DNA from: a virus
DNA: 27,795 nt
Virus record (IMG/VR): IMGVR_UViG_3300044675_005774
Location: 1 to 27,795 of that record
Direction: 5' to 3' (one strand)
This document shows, one piece after another, positions 23,204 through 27,795 of the stretch. Made by a program: the position numbers and the translations under genes. The notes beneath the pieces were generated by a model that saw only the letters and a list, made by a program, of their open reading frames with translations, ran no database searches and was not told the origin of the DNA. Position 1 is the stretch's first letter. Each line of letters opens with the position of its first letter.

Positions 23204-23335
23204 TCAATTATCTAGGGATACGTAGTATCTCCAGGCGCCGCCGCGCGATTGTTTCCTGAACAGTTTCGAATTGGCAAAACCGCCTAGGTTATACCATTCG
23301 ACTTTTGTTATCCTCTTTTTTCGTTCGCGTTGCAT
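23204..23335 (-). CDS. 43-residue basic protein
   Basis: A short gene with a full AAGGAGG ribosome site seven bases before the ATG, the best one seen in the window. The protein is basic at the start (RERKKRITKVEW), then YNLGGFANSKLFRKQSRGG and ends WRYYVSLDN. The W-Y-x-x-GG-x-x-N-x-x-L-x-R-K pattern resembles small proteins in many phages, of unknown function. It begins 3 bases after the upstream stop and ends 12 bases before the next start. Confidence 0.7.
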   Translation of the reverse strand: MQRERKKRITKVEWYNLGGFANSKLFRKQSRGGAWRYYVSLDN

Positions 23336-23337
23336 GA

Positions 23338-23562
23338 TCAAGCCTCCTTAATAAACCTATGCGGCCGCTCAGGGTGCCAAGTGACACGCTCGCGCGCCGT
23401 GTGGGGGTTTGAGATATCCTTGCAGGATCCCGCGCACGGTTCGGCCCACACAGTCCCGCTATGGTTCGTTGTGATGGTCTTTTGTGTGCCGCAGCCCTTA
23501 CAGGCATAGACGCGCGCCGCGACTTTCGGAGTCCAGTCGGGCAAGTCTGCGTTGTGATGCAT
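23338..23562 (-). CDS. Small zinc-binding-like protein (74 aa)
   Basis: The protein has 74 residues with four cysteines in two pairs: C21-x2-C24 (YACKGCGTQ) and C43-x3-C47 (EPCAGSCK). The spacing suits a zinc ribbon. The end is basic (TWHPERPHRFIKEA). Its start overlaps the upstream stop (TAATG). It may bind DNA, but no family is recognised. Confidence 0.6.
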   Translation of the reverse strand: MHHNADLPDWTPKVAARVYACKGCGTQKTITTNHSGTVWAEPCAGSCKDISNPHTARERVTWHPERPHRFIKEA

Positions 23563-24020
23563 TAGAAATCCCTTCCCTGAATTTCCGGACCGTTGCCACC
23601 TGACTGCCAGGGGATATTGCGGAAAGTAAACAGGTGATTTCCTGCGGCATCTTCAGCCCGATAAACAGGCACGCAATGCACTTGATATCGGCCTAGCCGG
23701 TCAAAGCGCACAAGCCGGAATTGATGAATTCGCCCGATCGCCAATTTTTGCCAGCGCAACTGCTTTTCGTAGCGCTTCGACCGCAACAGGGCCAAGCCGG
23801 TTTCCCGCAATTCCCCGCGCACAATCGGGCGCACGTCGTCTAGCGCGTCCTCAATAAGCCCGAGACCGTCAATCCCGACAGCGCAAGCCGTTCGGCCGTT
23901 GCCCCAACCTTGATATTTCCGTTCGCTGGCATTTATCAGCTTGCGCAAACCAATCACGTTTGTGCGCTCAACTACGCCCGCGCGGATCGCGTCCAGGTGC
24001 TTTTGTGCTGTCTTATTCAT
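23562..24020 (-). CDS. Hypothetical phage protein (152 aa)
   Basis: The protein has 152 residues. It begins with helix (AQKHLDAIRAGV), has a Gly-rich middle (YQGWGNGRTACAVGIDGLGLIEDALDD), then strands with many Arg and aromatic residues (QFRLVRFDRLGRYQVHCVPVYRA, LFTFRNIPWQ). I recognise no family. Overlaps both neighbours by 1-4 bases, which supports it as a real gene. Confidence 0.6.
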   Translation of the reverse strand: MNKTAQKHLDAIRAGVVERTNVIGLRKLINASERKYQGWGNGRTACAVGIDGLGLIEDALDDVRPIVRGELRETGLALLRSKRYEKQLRWQKLAIGRIHQFRLVRFDRLGRYQVHCVPVYRAEDAAGNHLFTFRNIPWQSGGNGPEIQGRDF

Positions 24021-24262
24021 GCCAGCACCTGTTGTGCTTCTAGCATCAGGACCGCGGCGCCGAGAATGTCGGCCGGCTGCAATTCCATACGGGACAGATC
24101 TCCCGCGCAGATCATGGCTTTAGACGTATCAGAAGCCAAGACGAAAGCAGCATAAGCTTGCTCTCGCACAGTGGTGAAGTGTCCAGGTTTCATTGCGCAA
24201 AGGCGCTTCCAATGCGGCTGCGAATTCTCGCACCAGTTTAGAATGTGTTCGGCATTTGTCAT
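24017..24262 (-). CDS. Hypothetical small protein with repeat-A leader (81 aa)
   Basis: The start is the ATG at 24262, with GGAG in the repeated leader upstream. The protein has 81 residues: MTNAEHILNWCENS, a helix HFTTVREQAYAAFVLASD, and a second helix ADILGAAVLMLEAQQVLA. No family is known. It shares its leader and first codons (ATGACAAA) with the gene that starts at 24904. Confidence 0.6.
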   Translation of the reverse strand: MTNAEHILNWCENSQPHWKRLCAMKPGHFTTVREQAYAAFVLASDTSKAMICAGDLSRMELQPADILGAAVLMLEAQQVLA

Positions 24263-24287
24263 TTTTCGCTCCATCAAAAGCAGGTTA
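24255..24287 (-). repeat. Intercistronic repeat A, copy 1 (33 bp)
   Basis: This copy contains the TAA stop of the upstream gene, a GGAG ribosome site and the ATGACAAA start of the next. The 33 bases are identical to 24897-24929. Confidence 0.9.
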
Positions 24288-24479
24288 CAGGGAATCGTAG
24301 AAGGTTTGGTTTTCTCGCGTTTCGCCAGTCACGTCCACACGTTCGGCATAATACCCGTGCGCGATATAGTTTCGGGCTAGGCGTTGGCTTGCATGATCGC
24401 TGAAAATCATCCCATTGTGTGCAAGCGTCGGCTCTTGTCCGGTTTTCCACTTGCGGACTACATAACGATTTTTATTCAT
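24285..24479 (-). CDS. Hypothetical small protein (64 aa)
   Basis: The ATG at 24479 follows the repeat-A copy 2; GGAG lies in the leader. The protein has 64 residues: MNKNRYVVRKWKTGQEPTL, then HASQRLARNYIAHGYYAERVDVTGE and ends FYDSL. Charged, probably a small alpha/beta fold. No family. Its stop lies in repeat-A copy 1. Confidence 0.55.
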   Translation of the reverse strand: MNKNRYVVRKWKTGQEPTLAHNGMIFSDHASQRLARNYIAHGYYAERVDVTGETRENQTFYDSL

Positions 24480-24487
24480 TTTGCTTT

Positions 24488-24507
24488 GCTCCATCAAAAG
24501 CAGGTTA
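24488..24507 (-). repeat. Intercistronic repeat A, copy 2 (20-bp core)
   Basis: Twenty bases are identical to copies 1 and 3, including TAA and the GGAG site; the downstream 3' part diverges. The TAA is the stop of the gene at 24505-24654. Confidence 0.85.
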
Positions 24508-24654
24508 AGATTCTAGGGACCGACGCGTGAAATTCATCACGAGATCATAGCGGCGCCAAGCTTCCTTGACGTGGATTCCTTGCGCGAGATGCCGAGAAAA
24601 GCGGCGCGATGCCGCGCGGTGGACCTTATGCCAGCGATGCCAATCAAAAGGCAT
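24505..24654 (-). CDS. 49-residue basic protein
   Basis: The ATG at 24654 lies four bases after the upstream stop, with GGAGGG just before. The upstream frame to 24732 would lie within the previous gene. The protein is basic and aromatic: MPFDWHRWHKVHRAASRRFSR, KEAWRRYDLVMNF, ends RRSLES. This looks like a small DNA- or RNA-binding protein, without family match. Confidence 0.5.
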   Translation of the reverse strand: MPFDWHRWHKVHRAASRRFSRHLAQGIHVKEAWRRYDLVMNFTRRSLES

Positions 24655-24658
24655 GGCC

Positions 24659-24904
24659 TCATCCCTCCCCGCAAAAAGAGGCAAGAGCCTTTGCCGTATA
24701 AGGTCCGGTAAAACCGGCGCCGTGGATTGCATTCATCCAGCAATCGCCTTCCAGCTTCAGCTTGCCAGCGCAAGCCTTGCGCGCAGCATCAGCACCCATT
24801 GCAAGGCCGCGCTCGCTTACAGTATCGCCGCGGCGCGCCCATTCATAAGTTGCCTTCATGCCTTCAACATAAAGGGAAACAATCTTGTCAGTCTGGTTTG
24901 TCAT
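24659..24904 (-). CDS. Hypothetical small protein with repeat-A leader (81 aa)
   Basis: The ATG at 24904 is preceded by repeat A copy 3 (GGAG). The protein has 81 residues: MTNQTDKIVSLYVEGMKATYEWARRG, then AMGADAARKACAGKLKLEGDC and ends FTGPYTAKALASFCGEG. It has three cysteines. It has the same start context as the gene at 24262 but no clear sequence similarity beyond MTN. Confidence 0.55.
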   Translation of the reverse strand: MTNQTDKIVSLYVEGMKATYEWARRGDTVSERGLAMGADAARKACAGKLKLEGDCWMNAIHGAGFTGPYTAKALASFCGEG

Positions 24905-24929
24905 TTTTCGCTCCATCAAAAGCAGGTTA
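24897..24929 (-). repeat. Intercistronic repeat A, copy 3 (33 bp)
   Basis: Identical to copy 1. The TAA inside is not the stop of the upstream gene here; that gene stops at 24949. Confidence 0.9.
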
Positions 24930-24948
24930 AACTAAAGCTTACCTAGCG

Positions 24949-25530
24949 TCACAAATTCCATGACGCAAGAGGAAAATTCGGGCGGGCATACAAGGAAAAT
25001 TTTCTCCCTGATCGCGCGTCATAATGCCACCAGCCGGAAAATTCTGGCGCCTTCCTGCACCGCATTAGAGCGCGCGGAATTCTTGGCACGTCAAAATGCC
25101 TTGCCTTTGCTGGCACGCCTAGCAACAGTCTAGCTGCAATCCAGGCATGGCTAACAGCCTCTCCGGACTCCGGCAATGCGCCTTTAATCCAGCCGACAAG
25201 CGCGCTAACGGCTTCAGGATCGCCGCGCGCGGCATCACTTAACAAAGCGACAATCTCCCTAGGCGCGGCACCTGCTTTGGCGTCTCCGATTGCCTCTAGC
25301 TGATCCTGTACCTTGCCAGCATGGCGCCCTAATTCCAGTAGCGCACTAGGGCTCTCAACTAGGCTCACAAGATGCATTGCAGTTAGCGGTTGCCCTTTGA
25401 TCATCATTTGCCTGATCGCGGCCGCTATCTCGGATCCTGAATCATCCAGGCGCAAGACTCCCCGCGCGTGCATCGCTTTCGCCTTTCTTGCGCTGATCCT
25501 GAATTCGTCACAAAATTCTGCTAGATTCAT
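24949..25530 (-). CDS. Phage protein with N-terminal helix-turn-helix (193 aa)
   Basis: The protein has 193 residues. The first ~30 (LAEFCDEFRISARKAKAMHARGVLRL, here in parts) resemble a MerR/excisionase-type HTH. The middle is helical (AIRQMMIKGQPLTAMHLVSLVE, APREIVALLSDAARGD), and the C-terminus is basic with Trp and aromatic residues (EFSGWWHYDARSGRKFSLYARPN). A DNA-binding regulator is possible. It is coupled to the next gene upstream (ATGA). Family unknown. Confidence 0.6.
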   Translation of the reverse strand: MNLAEFCDEFRISARKAKAMHARGVLRLDDSGSEIAAAIRQMMIKGQPLTAMHLVSLVESPSALLELGRHAGKVQDQLEAIGDAKAGAAPREIVALLSDAARGDPEAVSALVGWIKGALPESGEAVSHAWIAARLLLGVPAKARHFDVPRIPRALMRCRKAPEFSGWWHYDARSGRKFSLYARPNFPLASWNL

Positions 25531-25757
25531 GCCGCGACTCCTTCATAATCATGCCAGATTGCCCGCAAGGCGTCGGCATAGGACAGGCAAGGCGCGCGCT
25601 CGGTTAGCGCTTCCAATTCGTCACGGAATTGTGATGCATCATCGCCTTGAAAAAAGACAGATTGCCCGCTAGGCTTGTGCGCCAGATCATAGGCTAAGCC
25701 GTTGACCCATGACGTGACAACAAATTCTGGCGTGTTATGGATGACTCGAGATTGCAT
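25527..25757 (-). CDS. Hypothetical small phage protein (76 aa)
   Basis: The protein has 76 residues: strands VIHNTPEFVVTSWVNGLAYDL and GQSVFFQGDDASQF, then helix RDELEALTERA and ADALRAIWHDYEG. This alpha/beta pattern is seen in small early phage proteins of unknown function. The start overlaps the upstream stop (TGATG). Confidence 0.6.
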   Translation of the reverse strand: MQSRVIHNTPEFVVTSWVNGLAYDLAHKPSGQSVFFQGDDASQFRDELEALTERAPCLSYADALRAIWHDYEGVAA

Positions 25758-26194
25758 CAGCTTTCCCCTTTGATCGCGCGGAAATTAGCATACACGCCGG
25801 CGCCAGGACCTTGCCAAGCATAAAGCTTCCCGCCAATTCGAGCGCGTCCATAGCGTTGACGATCGCCAGACATAGATCGCCGCTGGCCGACAGTATTCAC
25901 CCAGGCGCGCCCCAAAATGTCGCCAGTCCATACAATCACGGCAAGATTAGCGCCGGCATTATCGGCCGCGCCGCTTTCGAGATAAGCGCTAAATTTTTCT
26001 GGCAGATCGCGCAGAATCTCGAATTGTTCAATCCTTCCGCGCATTGCGTTATCACAAGCGGCATAATCAGGGTGCAAGGCGTCCTCTTTGGATATCACAA
26101 TCCAGCCATTTTTCTGGCGGAATTTTTCCGCATAGGCCATAGCTTTATCGAATATCGCGCGCTCGCGCTGATAATCATTTTCGCTGTAAGACAT
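25757..26194 (-). CDS. Hypothetical phage protein with repeat-B leader (145 aa)
   Basis: The protein has 145 residues. It starts MSYSENDYQRERAIFDKAMAYAEKF (helical) and ends with a Gly/Arg-rich strand region (GDRQRYGRARIGGKLYAWQGPGAG), which I recall from other phage hypotheticals. The leader GAATTGAAAAATGTCTTA matches that of the gene starting at 26518 over 17-18 bases. Function unknown. Confidence 0.6.
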   Translation of the reverse strand: MSYSENDYQRERAIFDKAMAYAEKFRQKNGWIVISKEDALHPDYAACDNAMRGRIEQFEILRDLPEKFSAYLESGAADNAGANLAVIVWTGDILGRAWVNTVGQRRSMSGDRQRYGRARIGGKLYAWQGPGAGVYANFRAIKGES

Positions 26195-26197
26195 TTT

Positions 26198-26518
26198 TCA
26201 ATTCTCCGTTTCAACATAAAGGCGAAAGACAGGATAAAAATCGTCGCCGATATCATCATCAGATTCAGGCCAATCAATCCAACCCAAAACGCGCGCAACT
26301 GTATCGGAGTCGTACCAGGCAATAACCGCTTCGCGCGCGGCGTCATAATCAAACCCGTCGAATCGATCGCACGTTTGAATATCATCGACAAATTGCTGCA
26401 AAATATCATCAGGCGTTGAATCCTTACTGGGATATGCCAGCAATATGAATTCGGATTGATCGCGTAAGCGCTCCATACCCTCGGCGCTATCATCAAATGT
26501 GGTTACTGTATAAGACAT
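26198..26518 (-). CDS. Acidic hypothetical phage protein (106 aa)
   Basis: The protein has 106 residues and is strongly acidic (TFDDSAEGMERLRD, PDDILQQFVDDIQTCD, WPESDDDIGDDFY). It starts MSYTVTT after AGAGGAATTTGAAAA. Such acidic early proteins sometimes bind host factors or mimic DNA, but nothing specific can be claimed. It is the first gene after a 273-bp noncoding stretch. Confidence 0.6.
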   Translation of the reverse strand: MSYTVTTFDDSAEGMERLRDQSEFILLAYPSKDSTPDDILQQFVDDIQTCDRFDGFDYDAAREAVIAWYDSDTVARVLGWIDWPESDDDIGDDFYPVFRLYVETEN

Positions 26519-26791
26519 TTTTCAAATTCCTCTCAAAAGTGGACAAGGCGAACAAGGACTTGTTTGCCTTGTTTAGGCTAAGTGGACAAGGCGAACAAGG
26601 CTTTTTATTTACGCGCGTGCGCGATAGATAGCCGACGCCTTGTGATCGCTTCGCGTCCAGCGCTTGCAGCTTCGCTGCGCGCTTCCCGCTGCGCTCTATA
26701 TGGACACAGAAAAAATTTTAAGCAGGTCTAAATCTCCAAAATTACAAAACAGACAAGCCGGAATTTTCCCGTTCTCTTGGCATTAGGGAAT
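26519..26791. other. Noncoding regulatory or origin-like stretch (273 bp)
   Basis: No ORF of note. It holds two direct repeats of AGTGGACAAGGCGAACAAGG, a GC-rich block with repeated CGCTGCGC (about 26611-26698), and an AT-rich block (AAAAAATTTT near 26709). The mix of repeats, a GC-rich and an AT-rich part could mean a regulatory leader or replication origin; neither is proven. Confidence 0.4.
26538..26600. repeat. Two direct repeats and one inverted copy
   Basis: The 20-base repeat AGTGGACAAGGCGAACAAGG is found at 26538-26557 and 26581-26600. Between them CTTGTTTGCCTTG (26559-26571) is the near-perfect complement of CAAGGCGAACAAG (12 of 13, with a G-T pair). So the middle copy can pair with either side. 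Pairing with the right copy is followed on the plus strand by CTTTTTATTT, a terminator-like tail. Confidence 0.85.
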
Positions 26792-26947
26792 TCACCTGCG
26801 CCCTAATCTCCTAACCCGAACCTTTTCACCATTTGCCTGCAAGAATTTGACACGCTCGCGAACCTTGTCAGCATCCGAGAATTCACCGGCAAATTGCCAA
26901 TAGCGCTCAGCTTCCACATAATAGGACACGCTCCAACGATTATCCAT
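26792..26947 (-). CDS. 51-residue basic protein
   Basis: The ATG at 26947 has GGGAAGG about 9 bases upstream and lies two bases after the preceding stop. The protein starts MDNRWSVSYYVEAERYWQF, has FSDADKVRERVKFLQANGEK and ends basic (VRVRRLGRR). This is a compact strand-helix-strand pattern. The first of the early genes before the 273-bp noncoding stretch. No family is recognised. Confidence 0.65.
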   Translation of the reverse strand: MDNRWSVSYYVEAERYWQFAGEFSDADKVRERVKFLQANGEKVRVRRLGRR

Positions 26948-26949
26948 AA

Positions 26950-27099
26950 TCAATTCCCTTCCCTATCCTGATATCTGCCAGGCAACTGATAGCGATATTG
27001 GCGCCTCAAAATTTCCTGATCCCGCAAATGTCGCCAAGCCGTCAATTCATCGAATCCGAATTGCTCCATAGCTTCGCGGATTTTGTCGGGACTGATCAT
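26950..27099 (-). CDS. 49-residue small phage protein
   Basis: The ATG at 27099 has AGGGA seven bases before and is close to the upstream stop (27102-27104). The protein is helical: SPDKIREAMEQFGFDELTAW, then RHLRDQEILRRQYRYQ. Charged helix suggests binding to nucleic acid or protein. The pattern ...DELTAWRHLRDQEILRR is common in small phage proteins of unknown role. Confidence 0.65.
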   Translation of the reverse strand: MISPDKIREAMEQFGFDELTAWRHLRDQEILRRQYRYQLPGRYQDREGN

Positions 27100-27101
27100 G
27101 A

Positions 27102-27338
27102 TCAATCCCTGTCAAAAAGATAAGCCGAGCGATAAAGCGCTTGGATTTTGCAAAGTCTGCGATAGCGCTTTTCCATATATTCAGGACAGCGCTTAAGCGC
27201 ATAAGTTAAATCGCGAGTCCATGGCGCCCGCGCTGATCCGTCAAATTCCAGAATTTGCATTGCTAAATCCGATAGCCGGTCATGTATAATGTCGACGCGA
27301 TAAATATGGGTTTTGCGATGATTGACGCTAATGCGCAT
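27102..27338 (-). CDS. Hypothetical basic phage protein with repeat-C leader (78 aa)
   Basis: The ATG at 27338 has AAGGA seven bases upstream in a repeated leader. The protein has 78 residues: MRISVNHRKTHIYRVDIIHD, then LSDLAMQILEFDGSARAPW, TRDLTYALKRCPEYMEKRYRRL and a helical end. It is basic. The upstream frame is open as ITTEKEF before the ATG because of the repeat. No family. Confidence 0.6.
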   Translation of the reverse strand: MRISVNHRKTHIYRVDIIHDRLSDLAMQILEFDGSARAPWTRDLTYALKRCPEYMEKRYRRLCKIQALYRSAYLFDRD

Positions 27339-27362
27339 GTTGAATTCCTTTTCCGTTGTGAT
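27336..27362 (-). repeat. Leader repeat C, copy 1 (27 bp)
   Basis: ATCACAACGGAAAAGGAATTCAACATG in the minus strand, given here in words as ribosome site AAAAGGA plus start. It matches 27488-27514 at 26 of 27 bases and directly follows the TAA of the upstream gene. Confidence 0.85.
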
Positions 27363-27490
27363 TAGCGCGGCCACTTAATCCCGTAGCTAGTCTGCGGCGA
27401 TCCGTTGCGCCAGATTGTGCTTTCTGCAAATATCGCGGCCATTGGAAGCCCGTGACGTTCGCAGAATTTTTCCGCATCTGAATAAGTCAT
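27362..27490 (-). CDS. 42-residue small protein, first gene of the leftward operon
   Basis: The ATG at 27490 follows repeat C copy 2. The frame could begin at 27529 (55 residues; GTAAGG upstream), reading IITTEKEFS through the repeat. The short form begins MTYSDAEKFCERHGLPMAAIFAES and ends TSYGIKWPR. A Ser/Thr-rich middle and a helix. The putative promoter lies 115 bp upstream. Unknown function. Confidence 0.55.
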   Translation of the reverse strand: MTYSDAEKFCERHGLPMAAIFAESTIWRNGSPQTSYGIKWPR

Positions 27491-27514
27491 GCTGAATTCC
27501 TTTTCCGTTGTGAT
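27488..27514 (-). repeat. Leader repeat C, copy 2 (27 bp)
   Basis: One base differs from copy 1 (AGC/AAC before the ATG). It holds the AAAAGGA ribosome site for the gene starting at 27490. Confidence 0.85.
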
Positions 27515-27558
27515 GATTCGTTGTCGCATTAAGACCTTACCAAAAGCTTAATTCGGCG

Positions 27559-27577
27559 CAAGGCAATTATCGCCTTG
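27559..27577. repeat. Inverted repeat in leader, CAAGGC/GCCTTG
   Basis: A perfect 6-bp inverted repeat with 7-base centre. Next to it the sequence GCCTTGTTCG (27572-27581) is the complement of the repeat core CGAACAAGGC at 26538-26600, so the same factor could bind both. Confidence 0.5.
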
Positions 27578-27604
27578 TTCGGATTATGTGACGCAAAGGC
27601 ACAT

Positions 27605-27625
27605 ATTATAAAGCATTGCAATGCT
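27605..27625 (-). promoter_or_regulatory. Leftward promoter -10 with palindromic operator-like site
   Basis: A perfect TATAAT lies on the minus strand at 27605-27610. The 14-bp perfect palindrome AGCATTGCAATGCT (27612-27625) sits directly upstream in the spacer between -10 and -35. The -35 region (about 27628-27633) has no good match, which suits an activator- or repressor-controlled early promoter. Transcription would begin near 27598 and read all leftward genes. Confidence 0.55.
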
Positions 27626-27703
27626 GCCAGACGCCAAGGGCTAGTAATTATCACAAAAAGGGGACCCGCCAAGCCGGAAAGCTAGAGAGGGGGGATACCT
27701 TCG

Positions 27704-27735
27704 AGCGCCGGCCAGTCTGGCCAGGTCTAGGCGCT
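27704..27735. repeat. Nested GC-rich inverted repeat
   Basis: AGCGCC (27704-27709) pairs with GGCGCT (27730-27735), and inside it GGCCA pairs with TGGCC around GTC. It could be a strong hairpin or a protein binding site upstream of the promoter. Confidence 0.5.
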
Positions 27736-27795
27736 ATACACGACACACCGGATTTTTTTACTTACCTACCCTTACGTCATATACACTTTCCCGCT

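Larger units (their letters stand above)
27491..27795. other. Noncoding leader and promoter region (305 bp)
   Basis: Apart from a possible in-frame extension of the first gene to 27529, no ORF is seen. It contains the inverted repeat CAAGGC-7-GCCTTG at 27559-27577, the promoter with palindrome at 27605-27625, a nested GC-rich inverted repeat at 27704-27735, and a T run at 27754-27760. Nothing else is recognised. Confidence 0.5.

Noticed and set aside
26600-26700. tRNA-like or small structured RNA in the GC-rich block
   Set aside because: Short local stems exist, but no acceptor stem, T-loop or anticodon arm could be placed.
23000-27795. CRISPR-like array from the spaced repeats in the small-gene region
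   Set aside because: The repeats have three or fewer copies, irregular spacing and coding sequence between them.

Overview
The window is a 27.8-kb piece of a double-stranded DNA bacteriophage or prophage genome. It is GC-rich overall (about 55-60 % by eye) and falls toward about 50 % at the right end. The podovirus-like ejection-protein block, the SAR-type GH24 lysozyme and the DUF2800/DUF2815/family A polymerase/SNF2 replication set suggest a phage of an alphaproteobacterium, possibly a sphingomonad. The host is an inference from protein style, not something the sequence proves.

The left third (1-9789) is read rightward and holds the late genes. It starts with the end of a tail or fibre-like protein, then two more structural proteins (620-2565). 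After a 115-bp gap come four tightly overlapping genes (2681-7843) whose order and sizes match the P22 gp14-gp7-gp20-gp16 block: a GNAT/DUF2824-like protein and three ejection (internal virion) proteins. The largest ends in a zinc peptidase-like domain. A complete lysis cassette follows (7848-9789): a one-TM protein with a possible second start, a small basic protein, a two-TM holin, a signal-anchor GH24 lysozyme, and overlapping Rz/Rz1-type spanins.

Everything from 9786 to 27490 is read leftward. The two transcription units meet tail to tail with overlapping stop codons. Read from the right, the leftward unit starts at a promoter-like site with a 14-bp palindrome (27605-27625). It then encodes about 18 small, mostly unrecognised early proteins (22-27.5 kb), several of which are preceded by near-identical leader repeats. 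Next come a primase-polymerase/helicase, a methyltransferase-like protein, a MerR-type regulator, an SNF2 helicase, an HNH-AP2 homing endonuclease, a DUF2800 (PD-(D/E)XK, Fe-S type) nuclease, a DUF2815 single-strand-binding protein, a family A DNA polymerase with proofreading domain, a Lar-like zinc protein and a RuvC-like resolvase. Together these could prime, unwind, copy, recombine and resolve phage DNA. Nearly all genes overlap by 1-4 bases, which implies translational coupling.

The most unusual signals are a shared C-terminal [D/E]-[F/Y]-D-L tail on five unrelated neighbouring proteins (18237-22261), repeated stop-RBS-start cassettes at small-gene borders, a strong intrinsic terminator facing against the leftward operon at 21773-21812, and competing repeat hairpins at 26538-26600. 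Six small genes below 60 codons were found by reading the sequence: 9786-9890, 23204-23335, 24505-24654 (shortened), 26792-26947, 26950-27099 and 27362-27490.
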